The position numbers and the translations under genes were made by a program. From positions 87,020-151,019 of the forward strand of contig NZ_JAOCAH010000013.1 in NCBI RefSeq assembly GCF_029839275.1: DNA of 64,000 nt, in the 5' to 3' direction. Under the pieces are notes generated by a model that was not told the DNA's origin, did not search any database, and was given only the letters and a program-made list of their open reading frames with translations. Every line of letters begins with the position of its first letter. Within the stretch, counting starts at the first letter, position 1. The DNA is from Pseudomonas sp. GD03944 (lineage in GTDB: Bacteria > Pseudomonadota > Gammaproteobacteria > Pseudomonadales > Pseudomonadaceae). Positions 17,433-28,332 of this stretch are shown piece by piece.

Positions 17433-20400
17433 TCAGCGCGGCTTGACCACCAGGCGCCCGGGCGTCGAGCCCAGGGCCTGCCAGTTCGGCCGGTACATGG
17501 ATTCCACCTGGGGTGGCGGCACGCGGTAGCTGCCCGGGGTCACCGCCCTGGCCAGGTACAGCAGGTGGGTGGTGTCGTAGCCGTTCACGTCCACCGCTGC
17601 CACGTAGCGATCACCGCGGAATTCCTGGTGCTTGATCGTGGCATTCTGCATCGAACGGCGCCATTCCTTCACGCTGCTGCTGGCGTCGTCCAGGCTTGCC
17701 GCGCTCTGGGCAAGGTTCTGGTTTTCCAGCTCCAGGCCGGCGGGCAGGAGGTCGACCACCAGGGCATCCGGCACCCGCTGACGAGCGGAGATGGCCAGGT
17801 GCACCAGCACCAGCTCACCGCTTTCCAGCGCTTCCAGGTTCAGCGGCTCGCCATCCATGCCCAGGTACTGGCGATAGATTTCCAGGTTCTCGCCCCCAGC
17901 CGCCGGCGCCCTGGACGGGTAGCCCGACAGGGTCAGTTGCTGGTACAGCGTCGCCTCGCCGGCATTGCTCAGGGTCAGCGGATTGGCCAGGTCGTTGCCG
18001 TCCAGCTTGATGCCGGACTGCGCGTTGCTCAGTTCGAAGGCGAACGCGCCGCTTTGCAGCGCGGCCTTCCAGTCAGGCTCGGGCTTGGTCAGCAGGTTGC
18101 GACCGGCCAGGTACAGCGAGTTGCGCTCCTGGGTCGACAGCCATTGCTGGCCGGCCACTTCGTCCGCTAGGTTGAACAGGCGTTCTTCACGACGACCGGC
18201 CGCCAGGTCGTGCTCTTCCAGCAGCGCCAGGATCAGCGCCTGGTCGCGCAGCGGGCTGCCGTAGTCGGCCAGCCAGCGCTCGCTGTCGCGGCCACGGGCC
18301 AGGCCCGCCGCCAGGGCTTCGTCGGCCCGAGGCTGGTCGCCCATCTTCTGCAGCGCCACCGCCAGGTGCACCAGCGGCAGGCCGGACAGTGCATCGGCAC
18401 GGCGCTCATGCAGGCTGCGCAGCGCACCGAGCGGCGCCTGCTGGCTGCGCGCCAACACGTAGCCGGCGTAGGCCTGCACGGCAAAGCGACTGTGGTTGGC
18501 GTTATCGCTGTAGCTGACCTCGATGAGGTTGCGCTCCTGCAGGTAGCGCATCAGGCGTTCGTTGGCCTTTTTCAGCGCCTCTTCCGGTACGCCGAAACCA
18601 CGCTCGCGGGCCCGCAGGAGGAAGTCGGTGACGTAGGCAGTCAGCCAGTACTCTTCCTCGCTGTCGGCGCCCCACAGGCCGAAGCCGCCGTTGTAGCGCT
18701 GCATGCTCAGCAGGCGCTCGATGCCCAGCTCGATGGCGCGCTTGCGCTGCTCGTCCGGCTCGCCTTCCAGGCCGAGCTTCTTCAGCGCTGCGGCATCGGC
18801 GTAGAGCGACGGGTACAGGCCGCTGGTGGTCTGCTCCAGGCAGCCATAGGGATAGGCCTTGAGCGCACGAATCTGCTCGCCCAGGTTGAGCGGCGGACGG
18901 CTGGAGAGCGACAGCCGCGCCTCCAGGCCGGCCGGCTCGAAGGCGGGCAAGGCATCGGCCGGCAGGGTCCAGGGTTCGCCCTTGAGCACCGCGCGGAAAT
19001 GCTTGAGCTGCGCCGGGTAGGCCGGGCGCACGCCCACTGTCCATTCGCGACTGAAGGCCGGCAGGTTCTCGCCGGGCAGCGACAGGCCGTTGACCGTGAC
19101 GCTGAAACGGCCCTGGCCATAACCGCCCAGCGCCCGCACCGGAATCCGCAGGGTGGTGCGTTCGCCGTCGCCCAGGCTGATCGATTTTGCCGCCGCATCG
19201 CCCGGCTGCAGCAGACTCATCTGCCCCTCGGCCTGCAGCTGCACGTCCAGTTTCTGCGCGGCGCCCGACAGGTTGCTGAGGTCCAGTGCCAGGGTGGTTT
19301 CATCGCCACCGGCGAGGAAGCGCGGCGTCGACAGCTCGGCGATCAGCGGCGCGGCCACCACCGTCTTGGCCTCGGCCATGCCGTAGCGCTCATCGGTCCA
19401 GGCCTGAGCCATCAGGCGCAGCTCGCCGTTGAAGTCGGGAATGTCCAGGCTGACTTCGCCTTCGCCCTGGGCATTCAGGCGCACGGGCTGGCTTTGCAGG
19501 GCGACGATCAGCACGCTGGTGTCGGGGCGCTTGCCACCGGCCGCCAGTTCCGCGTCACCACCGAACGCCAGTTTCGCCGTACGGCCCTGGCCGGCTTCGA
19601 TCAGTTGTCCGTAGACGTCCAGGTGGTCCGCGCCGTAGGCCTTGCGCCCGAACAGGCTGGCGAACGGGTCCGGGGTGGCGTAGCTGGTGATGTTGAGGAT
19701 GCCGACATCCACCGCCGCCAGCAGCACGTTGACGTGCTCCGGCACGCTGCCATCGGCGTTGCGCGCCTGCACCTTGATGCTCAGCGGCTGCTTGGGCCGC
19801 ATCTTCTCCGGCGCTTGCAGGGTCAGGGCCAGCTTGCGCGGGGCACGGTCCAGCGGCAGGTGCAGCAGGCCGACCGCGCGCTTCGGCGTGGCGTTGTTCT
19901 TGCGCTCGCCCGGGCGAACCACCAGGGCGCTGACGTACAGGTCGTGGCGCGCCCAGTCCTTGGCGATCGGGATGTCGAATGCCTTGCCTTCGGCTGGCAC
20001 CTCGATCTCTTGCCACCACAACGGCCCCTCGCTGGACTCCACCAGCAGGTAGCCCTTGCCCGCCGCCGGCGGGGTCACGGTGACCTTGGCGGTGTCGCCG
20101 TCGGCATAGGCCGGCTTGTCCAGCGCCAGCTTGACCTGGTCCGGGCGCACGGCGCCGCCTTCAGCGTTGTCCTGCCAGCGGTAGCCGGCCCAGAAGCGCA
20201 GGCTGCTGAGCATGCCGGTCTCGGCGTCGATCACTTCGATGCGATAGGGGCCCCACTCCACCGGGAAGCTGACCTTGGTGGTGCCGCCGGCGGCGACGCT
20301 GAGGGTTTCTTCGTTGAGGGTCAGGTATTTCTCGTTGTAGTGGTGGCTCCAGCCATCGCTTTCGGAGAAGTTCCAGTAGTAGTCGCGGCGCTCGCGGATC

Positions 20401-22343
20401 AGGCGCACGGTGAGCTGATCGGCAGCCAGCTTGTTGCCCTTGGCATCGGCCACCAGCACGTCGAATTCGGCCAGGCTGTCGGCGTCGACCTCCTCGCCGT
20501 CGAACAGGCCACGCACACCGGGCAGACGGTCGGCCGGCCAGACCGGCTGGACGATGCGTCGGGTGATCGGGCGACCACCGGACTCCCGCAGGCTGGCCTG
20601 CAGGATCAGTTTCAGCGGCGACTTGGCGTCGCTCCAGCGGCTGTCGAGGGCCACCGTGGTCTTGCCCTGGTCGTCGAGCTGGACTTCATCCAGTTCGATG
20701 TCCTGGCTCAGCTCGTCCTCGGTGACCGAGCCGAACTGGTAGCCCGGCAGGCTGGCCACCGCGTCACGCAGCGGGCGCACGTAGACCTGGCCACTGAGGC
20801 GGTTGCCGGCGGCCGGCGCGCCGTAGAGGTAACGGCCGGTCACGGCGAAGCGGGGGTCGTCGGAGGGGTGGAACGGCGTGTCGCTGCCCTTGAGTTCCAG
20901 CGCCAGGCGCTCGGGCAGGAAATCCTCCACGGAGAATTCATAGAGTTGCGGCGAGCCATCGCCCAAGTCGAACAGCAGCTGCCAGCGACCCGTGGGCGCT
21001 TCCTCCGCCAGTTGCAGGGCGTACTGATAGAGGCCGGAATCATCGGCCTGCCAGACGAACTTGCGGCTGACCTGCTCGTCCGGGCGGCGCACCTCGACGC
21101 TCACTGGCTGCGGCTTGACCAGGCGCCCGTCGCTGTCCCGCAGCAGTGCGTTGATCAGTACGGTTTCGCCGGGGCGGTACAGGTCACGCGGGCCGAACAC
21201 GAAGAATTGCAGGGGATGGGCCTGGGGCCCGCCGATATCGAACTCGGCCAGGTCCAGCGCCGGCGAGCCGAGACGCAGCAGGCTGGTCTGTTCGCCCTGG
21301 CGCGCCAGCAGCACGTCAGCCTTGTCGGGAAGCGGCAGCTCGGCGTGGCCGGCACCGTCGGTCTTGCCGGTGGCCAGCACCTGGCCCTTGTCGTCCAGCA
21401 GTTCCAGCTCGACGCCGGACAGCGCCTTGCCGCCTTCCAGGGCCTGGGTGAAGGCATCCAGGCGCCCGCGATAACGGTGGACGGACAAGCCGATGTCGCT
21501 CAGGGTGAACAGCGTGGCCGGCTGGGAATAGCTGTAGCTGCCGGCGGCGCGCATGACCGCCAGGTACACGCCCGGCTCCTTGAACGGCTCCAGGCCGGCG
21601 ATCGGCAATTGCACGGTTTCCCGGGTGTTGCGGGCGGGGTCGAGGTCGAAACGGCCGCCGTAGACCAGGTCGGCCATCGGCAGCAGCGACTGCGCTTCCC
21701 AGGTGTCCAGGTTGCTGCTGCGGCCCCACTGGCTGAGGAAGCGCGGCACGGCATCGGGCTTGATGCGGAAGAACTCGACGTTGACCTTGTCGACGTTGAG
21801 GGTGATCACCGGCAGCCCGTCGGTGAGCCGCGTCGGCAGCAGCGAGCCGCGGCTGGCAAAGCCGACGCTGGCCTGCAGGTCACGGGTTTCCAGGCGGGTC
21901 ACATGCTCGCTGGCCAGGGTCGCGCCATTCACCGCACGCAGGCCGGCGTCCACGGTCACCACCAGCTTGCGCTGGGGCTCCAGGTGGCGCAGGCGCAATT
22001 CCATCAGGTTGTCGGCCAGCTCCCAGGCGCCGTCGACCTTGCCGCTCTTGCTGTCGACCAGGTGCAGCCGCTCGGCGAAGTTCTGCTCCGGGTCGAGGGG
22101 CACCGACAGGCTCACCGACAGCGCGCTGGCGCCGTCCAATTGCACCTCGGAGACATCGACCACCGTCAGCTCGCGACCGGCATAACGCTGGGCCAGGGCA
22201 TCGCGGTCGACCGCGGGCCGTGGCTGCGCCGGGCTGGCTGCCGGTGCCTCCGGCGTACTGGTGACCTCGGCGGGCTCGGTGGATGAATCACAGGCGCTGA
22301 GCAAGCTCAGGACAAGTGCCAGAAGCAGTCCTTTGTTCGGCAT
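17433..22343 (-). CDS. yfhM: Bacterial alpha-2-macroglobulin lipoprotein
   Basis: A 1636-residue lipoprotein of the E. coli ECAM type. I chose the ATG at 22343: it has GGAG upstream and opens a lipoprotein signal peptide with lipobox LLSAC (Cys18). MG-type beta-sandwich domains make up the N-terminal two-thirds. The thioester motif is intact (GCLEQ, Cys near residue 1167) and is followed by the alpha/alpha-toroid TED domain and a C-terminal receptor-like domain. The family traps proteases that reach the periplasm, by cleavage of a bait region and covalent capture through the thioester. Pairing with pbpC, as in E. coli, suggests that PBP1C repairs murein when the envelope is breached. Length is usual for the family. 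Confidence 0.94.
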   Translation of the reverse strand: MPNKGLLLALVLSLLSACDSSTEPAEVTSTPEAPAASPAQPRPAVDRDALAQRYAGRELTVVDVSEVQLDGASALSVSLSVPLDPEQNFAERLHLVDSKSGKVDGAWELADNLMELRLRHLEPQRKLVVTVDAGLRAVNGATLASEHVTRLETRDLQASVGFASRGSLLPTRLTDGLPVITLNVDKVNVEFFRIKPDAVPRFLSQWGRSSNLDTWEAQSLLPMADLVYGGRFDLDPARNTRETVQLPIAGLEPFKEPGVYLAVMRAAGSYSYSQPATLFTLSDIGLSVHRYRGRLDAFTQALEGGKALSGVELELLDDKGQVLATGKTDGAGHAELPLPDKADVLLARQGEQTSLLRLGSPALDLAEFDIGGPQAHPLQFFVFGPRDLYRPGETVLINALLRDSDGRLVKPQPVSVEVRRPDEQVSRKFVWQADDSGLYQYALQLAEEAPTGRWQLLFDLGDGSPQLYEFSVEDFLPERLALELKGSDTPFHPSDDPRFAVTGRYLYGAPAAGNRLSGQVYVRPLRDAVASLPGYQFGSVTEDELSQDIELDEVQLDDQGKTTVALDSRWSDAKSPLKLILQASLRESGGRPITRRIVQPVWPADRLPGVRGLFDGEEVDADSLAEFDVLVADAKGNKLAADQLTVRLIRERRDYYWNFSESDGWSHHYNEKYLTLNEETLSVAAGGTTKVSFPVEWGPYRIEVIDAETGMLSSLRFWAGYRWQDNAEGGAVRPDQVKLALDKPAYADGDTAKVTVTPPAAGKGYLLVESSEGPLWWQEIEVPAEGKAFDIPIAKDWARHDLYVSALVVRPGERKNNATPKRAVGLLHLPLDRAPRKLALTLQAPEKMRPKQPLSIKVQARNADGSVPEHVNVLLAAVDVGILNITSYATPDPFASLFGRKAYGADHLDVYGQLIEAGQGRTAKLAFGGDAELAAGGKRPDTSVLIVALQSQPVRLNAQGEGEVSLDIPDFNGELRLMAQAWTDERYGMAEAKTVVAAPLIAELSTPRFLAGGDETTLALDLSNLSGAAQKLDVQLQAEGQMSLLQPGDAAAKSISLGDGERTTLRIPVRALGGYGQGRFSVTVNGLSLPGENLPAFSREWTVGVRPAYPAQLKHFRAVLKGEPWTLPADALPAFEPAGLEARLSLSSRPPLNLGEQIRALKAYPYGCLEQTTSGLYPSLYADAAALKKLGLEGEPDEQRKRAIELGIERLLSMQRYNGGFGLWGADSEEEYWLTAYVTDFLLRARERGFGVPEEALKKANERLMRYLQERNLIEVSYSDNANHSRFAVQAYAGYVLARSQQAPLGALRSLHERRADALSGLPLVHLAVALQKMGDQPRADEALAAGLARGRDSERWLADYGSPLRDQALILALLEEHDLAAGRREERLFNLADEVAGQQWLSTQERNSLYLAGRNLLTKPEPDWKAALQSGAFAFELSNAQSGIKLDGNDLANPLTLSNAGEATLYQQLTLSGYPSRAPAAGGENLEIYRQYLGMDGEPLNLEALESGELVLVHLAISARQRVPDALVVDLLPAGLELENQNLAQSAASLDDASSSVKEWRRSMQNATIKHQEFRGDRYVAAVDVNGYDTTHLLYLARAVTPGSYRVPPPQVESMYRPNWQALGSTPGRLVVKPR

Positions 22344-22536
22344 CGATGGCTCCGGAAAATGGCGGGTGCACAGGCCACACACTATAGTCGAGGCCCCTGT
22401 GGGCAACGAGTGCGGCCACGCAAAATAGTGAGGCCGAGCACGGCTTTTCGGGGGGCGTCAACGCGCTGCGGGCGAGGCACCGTTGGCGGCTTGACAGCGG
22501 TCGTATACTGCCCCGCTCGACCGGAGTGAAGAACCG

Positions 22537-23898
22537 ATGTTACGCGACGCCTGGCAGCACGCCCCTACCCACCGAAAAGTCTGGGCGCTGGCCGTGCCGA
22601 TGATCCTGTCCAACCTGTCGGTGCCGCTGGTGGCGTTGGTGGACAGCGCCGTGGTCGGCCACCTGCCGCACGCCCACCAGCTGGCCGCCGTGGCCGTGGG
22701 TGGCAGCCTCTACACCCTGCTGACCTGGGCCATGGGTTTTCTGCGCATGGGCACCACCGGCTTCGCCGCCCAGGCAGCCGGCCGCGAGGACGGCTGCGCC
22801 CTGCGCCAGATCCTGGTGCAAGGCCTGCTGCTCGGCGTCCTGCTGGCGGCCTTTCTGCTGATCCTGGCGATCCCGTTCAGCAGTGCGGCCCTGGCGCTGA
22901 TGCAGCCCTCGGCGGAACTGGACACCCTGGCGCGCAGCTACTTCGAGATCCGCCTGTTCGGCCTGCCTGCCGCCCTCACCTGCTACGCCCTGATCGGCTG
23001 GCTGTTGGGCACGCAGAACGCCCGCGGGCCGCTGGCCATCCTGCTGACCACCAACCTGCTGAATGTGGCCCTCGACCTGCTGTTCGTGCTGGGGCTGGGC
23101 TGGGGCGTGGCGGGCGCCGCCTGGTCGTCGGTGATTGCCGAATGGAGCGGCGCCCTGCTCGGCCTGTGGCTGGCGCGCCATGCCCTGGCTCGCTACAGCG
23201 GCCAGGTCGACTGGTCCGCCCTGCGCCACTGGCTGAACTGGCGGCCGCTGCTGGCGGTGAACCGCGACATTTTCATCCGCACCCTGGCGCTGCAATCGGT
23301 GTTCTTCCTGATCACCGTGCAGGGCACCCGCCTGGGCGACGAAACGGTGGCGGCCAATGCCCTGTTGCTCAACGGCCTGCTGCTCACCGCCCATGCCCTG
23401 GATGGCCTGGCCCATGCGGTGGAGGCGCTGTGCGGGCATGCGCTGGGGGCGCGGGATCGTCTGGCGCTGCGCCGCAGCCTGGTGGTGGCCGGCGGCTGGT
23501 CGCTGCTGGCGAGCCTGGGGTTCGCGCTGTTCTTCCTGGTGGCGGGCGATTACTTCATCGGCTTCCAGACCAACATCGCCGAAGTCCGCCAGACCGCCAT
23601 CGCCTACCTGCCCTACCTCGCCGTGCTGCCGCTGTTGGCCGTCTGGAGCTACCTGCTCGACGGCCTGTTCATCGGCGCCACCCGGGCCCGGGAAATGCGC
23701 GACGCCATGCTCATCGCCCTGGCCCTGAGCCTGCCCCTGGGCTGGCTGCTGCAGGGGTTCGGCAACCACGGCCTGTGGGCGGCGTTCCTGTGTTTCATGC
23801 TGATCCGTGGTCTCAGCCTGGCCGGCTATGCTTACCGCCTGAACCGCCGTGGCCTGTGGTTTGCGCCCGCCCATCAGAGGGGCAGAGCCCAGGCCTGA
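22537..23898 (+). CDS. dinF: MATE-family efflux transporter, DinF type
   Basis: A 453-residue inner-membrane antiporter with about 12 membrane helices in two MatE halves. The start (MLRDAWQHAPTHRKVWALAVP) and the first helix pair with LVDSAVVGHLP and MGTTGFAAQA are typical of the DinF subgroup, which exports cationic or oxidant-related compounds in exchange for Na+ or H+. The ATG at 22537 has CGGAGTGAAG upstream. It reads divergently from yfhM, with 193 bases between the two start codons. DUF2214 follows 62 bases downstream on the same strand and may share its transcript. The substrate cannot be told from sequence. Confidence 0.88.
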   Translation: MLRDAWQHAPTHRKVWALAVPMILSNLSVPLVALVDSAVVGHLPHAHQLAAVAVGGSLYTLLTWAMGFLRMGTTGFAAQAAGREDGCALRQILVQGLLLGVLLAAFLLILAIPFSSAALALMQPSAELDTLARSYFEIRLFGLPAALTCYALIGWLLGTQNARGPLAILLTTNLLNVALDLLFVLGLGWGVAGAAWSSVIAEWSGALLGLWLARHALARYSGQVDWSALRHWLNWRPLLAVNRDIFIRTLALQSVFFLITVQGTRLGDETVAANALLLNGLLLTAHALDGLAHAVEALCGHALGARDRLALRRSLVVAGGWSLLASLGFALFFLVAGDYFIGFQTNIAEVRQTAIAYLPYLAVLPLLAVWSYLLDGLFIGATRAREMRDAMLIALALSLPLGWLLQGFGNHGLWAAFLCFMLIRGLSLAGYAYRLNRRGLWFAPAHQRGRAQA

Positions 23899-23960
23899 CG
23901 CGCTGGCCGGGGTGAACACGCGCCAGCCAGCGCACACCCGCCCTGACGAAGGACACCCCC

Positions 23961-24416
23961 ATGGCCGATGCGATTGTCGCGTACCTGCATTACCTGTCGA
24001 TCTTCCTGCTGTTCGCCCTGCTGACCCTGGAACACCAGTTGTTCAAACCGCCCCTGGACCTCGCCCGGGCACGCAGCCTGATGCGCATCGACATGGCCTA
24101 CGGCCTCTGTGCCGGCCTGGTGCTGGCCACCGGCGCCGCGCGGGTGATGGGCTTCGGCAAGGGCGTTGGCTATTACATGGGCAACGGCGTGTTCCACGCC
24201 AAGGTCGGACTGTTCATCCTGGTGGGCCTGCTGTCGATCATCCCGACCGTGGTATTCCTGAAATGGCGCGCGGGCCTCAAGGCCGGCCAGGCCCCACAGA
24301 TCAGCCCAGCCCAGGGCAAGCTGGTGACCATGACCATTCGCCTGGAGCTGCTGTTGCTGCTGATCATCCCGCTGCTGGCCACGCTGATGGCACGCGGGTT
24401 TGGCGTGACGGGCTGA
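23961..24416 (+). CDS. DUF2214-family membrane protein
   Basis: A 151-residue inner-membrane protein with four predicted helices (about 6-22, 48-64, 80-98 and 127-145). The pattern AYLHYLSIFLLFALLTLEHQ, followed by RIDMAYGLCAG and VFHAKVGLFILVGLLS, matches the DUF2214 family of uncharacterised membrane proteins as I remember it. Conserved His residues in the first and third helices could bind heme or metal, but that is speculation. The start at 23961 has GAAGGACA upstream. It lies 62 bases after the MATE gene on the same strand. The tandem repeat array begins 16 bases after its stop. Confidence 0.8.
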   Translation: MADAIVAYLHYLSIFLLFALLTLEHQLFKPPLDLARARSLMRIDMAYGLCAGLVLATGAARVMGFGKGVGYYMGNGVFHAKVGLFILVGLLSIIPTVVFLKWRAGLKAGQAPQISPAQGKLVTMTIRLELLLLLIIPLLATLMARGFGVTG

Positions 24417-24431
24417 CGTCGGGTGCCCTCC

Positions 24432-24866
24432 GTAGGAGCGGACTTGTCCGCGAGCTCTTCGGCCAAACGCCAGATCAGCGCCGAACACCACGCCGCCGAG
24501 CTCGGGGCTAAAGCCCCTCCTACGGGTGTGTTGCCACTTGAGGTAGCAACCACCTCCCTAGGAGCGGACTTGTCCGCGAGCTCTTCGGCCAAACGCCAGA
24601 TCAGCGCCGAACACAACGCCGCCGAGCTCGCGGCTGAAGCCCCTCCTACAGGTGTGCTGCCACCTTGAGGTAGCAACCGCCTCCGTAGGAGCGGACTTGT
24701 CCGCGAGCTCTTCGGCCAAACGCCAGATCAGCGCCGAACACCACGCCGCCGAGCTCGCGGCTGAAGCCCCTCCTACAGGTGCGCTGCCACCTTGAGTAGC
24801 AACCACCTCCGTAGGAGCGGACTTGTCCGCGAGCTTTTGTTCCAGACACCAGATCAGCGCCGGCCA
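24432..24866. repeat. Tandem array of ~126-bp REP-containing units
   Basis: Three complete units and one partial unit start at 24432, 24558, 24685 and 24811, a period of 126, 127 and 126 bases. Each opens with a REP-like hairpin (TAGGAGCGGACTTGTCCGCG). It continues through a shared CTCTTCGGCCAAACGCCAGA block, an inverted AGCCCCTCCTAC copy and a GCTGCCACCTTGAGGTAGCA hairpin. The fourth copy diverges after about 45 bases. Because the period is close to a multiple of three, repeated peptides appear in several frames; I take these as artefacts. The whole 551-base stretch between the DUF2214 gene and speA contains only this array and the two hairpins that follow it. Confidence 0.9.
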
Positions 24867-24892
24867 CGACATATGCGGGACGGATAAAGCAA

Positions 24893-24915
24893 GACGCCTG
24901 CATGGCGCAGGCGTC
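24893..24915. terminator. Hairpin in the DUF2214/speA converging region
   Basis: Perfect 9-bp stem GACGCCTGC / GCAGGCGTC with a 5-base loop. No T run follows on either strand, so it is a weak candidate terminator or a processing/stability hairpin. Confidence 0.4.
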
Positions 24916-24932
24916 AGGTGTTGCGGGGTGAC

Positions 24933-24960
24933 GGCCCGCGGGTATGTCTCCCCGCGGGCC
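24933..24960 (-). terminator. Strong hairpin after speA
   Basis: Perfect 10-bp GC stem GGCCCGCGGG / CCCGCGGGCC with an 8-base loop, 7 bases past the speA stop. It lacks a T run, so it may stop readthrough or stabilise the 3' end rather than act as a classic intrinsic terminator. Confidence 0.5.
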
Positions 24961-24967
24961 GTTCCGG

Positions 24968-26881
<1,914 letters not shown>

Positions 26882-26907
26882 CGAAGTCTCCCTTGCTGGC
26901 GGTAGTG

Positions 26908-26926
26908 GCCCTGACGTCGTCAGGGC
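26908..26926. promoter_or_regulatory. Perfect dyad in the speA leader
   Basis: GCCCTGACG and CGTCAGGGC face each other across a single base, 26 bases upstream of the speA start codon. It could be an operator or a leader hairpin. No regulator is recognised. Confidence 0.4.
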
Positions 26927-27097
26927 GTGTACAGATTAAAGTCCGGAAATGACGATTGCTCGGCAGTGGACTGTCCATCTGCCGAGGAAGTTTAGAAGAC
27001 CGCGAAAACAGCAGGCCTTTGAAAACGCCACGTGCGACAGCCGGGCCCGCGTCGAAGGCAACGCGGCAGGCAGGTTGCAGGGGTTTTCAGAGGCCGA

Positions 27098-27469
27098 CTA
27101 GCCGCCGGACTTCTTGGCCTTGAAGCCGCGCTTGATGAGTTCTTCGAGCAACAGCTCGACGTGATCGCCCTGGATCTCGATGACCCCGTCCTTGAGCGAA
27201 CCGCCACAGCCACAGCGCTTCTTCAGGGCGCTGGCCAGGTCCTTCAGGGGGTCTTCGGCCAGGGGCACACCGGTGATGGTGGTCACCGTCTTGCCACCGC
27301 GACCCTTGGTCTCGCGGCGCACACGGGCCACACCGTCGCCGGCGGGAATCTGGGTCTTGCTGCAGATGCAGGCGTCCACCGGCTGACTGCAATCCGGGCA
27401 ATGCCGGCCACTGTCAGTGGAGTACACCAGGCCGCCCAGGGCGGCGAATGACGAAGCTTTCTTGACCAC
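27098..27469 (-). CDS. yciH: SUI1/YciH-family translation factor
   Basis: A 123-residue homologue of eukaryotic eIF1. The N-terminal 45 residues hold a Cys-rich knuckle (CPDCSQPVDACIC), and the C-terminal SUI1 domain has VRRETKGRGGKTVTTITG, then KKRCGCGGSLKDGVIEIQGD and the end helix LLLEELIKRGFKAKKSGG. In bacteria the family helps start-site discrimination at the 30S subunit or represses translation under stress. It lies between speA and the Nudix gene on the same strand, as in P. aeruginosa. The spacing of 216 bases to speA suggests separate promoters. Confidence 0.93.
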   Translation of the reverse strand: MVKKASSFAALGGLVYSTDSGRHCPDCSQPVDACICSKTQIPAGDGVARVRRETKGRGGKTVTTITGVPLAEDPLKDLASALKKRCGCGGSLKDGVIEIQGDHVELLLEELIKRGFKAKKSGG

Positions 27470-27793
27470 CGGCTTTTCCTCGTAGGGGTCAGGATAGCGA
27501 CTGGCCGATGCTCATCGACCGCGAAGCCCCACTCTGGCAGGGGCAGCGCAACCGGGCTGGCGCCCGATCCGGCGGGCCGCGGAAGGCGACCCGGGTATAG
27601 CTGGTACAGCGGCTGGAGCCGCGACTTCGTATGGCGCCACACGGGCCGCCTCGTCGAAGGCCGCGCAGTGTAACGGCAAAGGTCGCCGCTGCTAAGTACC
27701 AAAATGCGCCATTGATCAATGGAATGGCGACCCTGTGCACGATGCCGAACGCGACGCGTGCATATCCCGCACAAGACCCGGGTTCGCGGTGTG
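27470..27793. other. Intergenic region yciH-nudix, no gene seen
   Basis: No convincing gene was found in these 324 bases. Two structured sites are visible: a 14-base perfect palindrome CCATTGATCAATGG at 27709-27722 and a short hairpin GCGGCT-GG-AGCCGC at 27609-27622. Long frames on both strands lack ribosome sites and protein-like composition. The yciH promoter should lie here. Confidence 0.5.
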
Positions 27794-28330
27794 TCAGCCC
27801 TGGTTCGCCAGGTAATGGCGCAGGGCCTGGAGCGAGTCCGGGCAATAGGGTTTCTCTTCGGCCTGGGCAATGGCCTGGTACGGGTCGAGGAAACAGGCTT
27901 CCGACACCTCTTCGGGCTGCAGGATCAGCGGCGCATCGGAAACGGCGGAGAACACCGCGCACCACAGGCGATTGTCCGGCTGGTCGAAGAAGAACCGGCC
28001 GTGGTCCTGCAGCGCGACACCGGAAATGCCCAGCTCTTCCTCCAGCTCCCGGGCGGCCGACTCGGCGTAGCCTTCCTCGACCTGCACCATGCCGCCGGCG
28101 GCCACGTCCCAGTAACCGGGGTACAGCGCCTTGCTCAGGGTGCGGCGGTGCACGCACAGCTGGCCAGCGGAATTGAACAGGAGAATGAAGGTGCCACGGC
28201 CGATCAGGTGGCGTTCGCGCAGCTCGGCCCGGGGCAGACCGCCGAGCAGGCGGTCATCGGCATCGACCCAGGCGATCAGCTCGGCATCCGAGGCGGCGCG
28301 GTGGGCCGCCTCGGCTTCGGAGATCGCCAC
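27794..28330 (-). CDS. Nudix hydrolase, YfcD-like
   Basis: A 178-residue hydrolase of nucleoside-diphosphate-linked substrates. The Nudix box is complete: G80 with MVQVE-E, then seven residues, RE-L-EE-L-GI. The N-terminal part (AELIAWVDADDRLLGGLPR, then LIGRGTFILLFNSAGQL) and VHRRTLSKALYPGYWD are typical of the YfcD/IPP-isomerase-like subgroup. I chose GTG 28330 because it lies 2 bases after the stop of the DUF2333 gene, giving translational coupling; the open frame upstream overlaps that gene. It corresponds by position to the Nudix gene between SUI1 and DUF2333 in P. aeruginosa. The substrate is unknown. Confidence 0.88.
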   Translation of the reverse strand: MAISEAEAAHRAASDAELIAWVDADDRLLGGLPRAELRERHLIGRGTFILLFNSAGQLCVHRRTLSKALYPGYWDVAAGGMVQVEEGYAESAARELEEELGISGVALQDHGRFFFDQPDNRLWCAVFSAVSDAPLILQPEEVSEACFLDPYQAIAQAEEKPYCPDSLQALRHYLANQG

Positions 28331-28332
28331 GA

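Noticed and set aside
18210..22286. 1358-codon open frame on the plus strand opposite yfhM
   Set aside because: It is exactly antisense to a well-supported alpha-2-macroglobulin with intact signal peptide and thioester motif. Long antisense frames are common in GC-rich coding sequence, and the translation has no domain or ribosome site.
22491..22509. TTGACA followed by TATACT upstream of the MATE gene
   Set aside because: The two hexamers are only 7 bases apart, far from the 16-18 needed for a sigma-70 promoter.
22540..23937. 465-codon minus-strand frame opposite the MATE transporter
   Set aside because: Gln/Gly/His-rich shadow of a clear 12-helix membrane protein.
24432..24866. CRISPR array
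   Set aside because: Units are contiguous and nearly identical over their whole length, without unique spacers, and no cas gene is near.
24423..24903. Repeated peptides with a 42-residue period in the REP array
   Set aside because: They arise because the repeat period is close to a multiple of three; they occur on both strands and in several frames and have no ribosome sites.
27470..27793. tRNA or small protein gene between yciH and the Nudix gene
   Set aside because: No cloverleaf could be built, and the open frames on either strand have no ribosome site or conserved-looking sequence.
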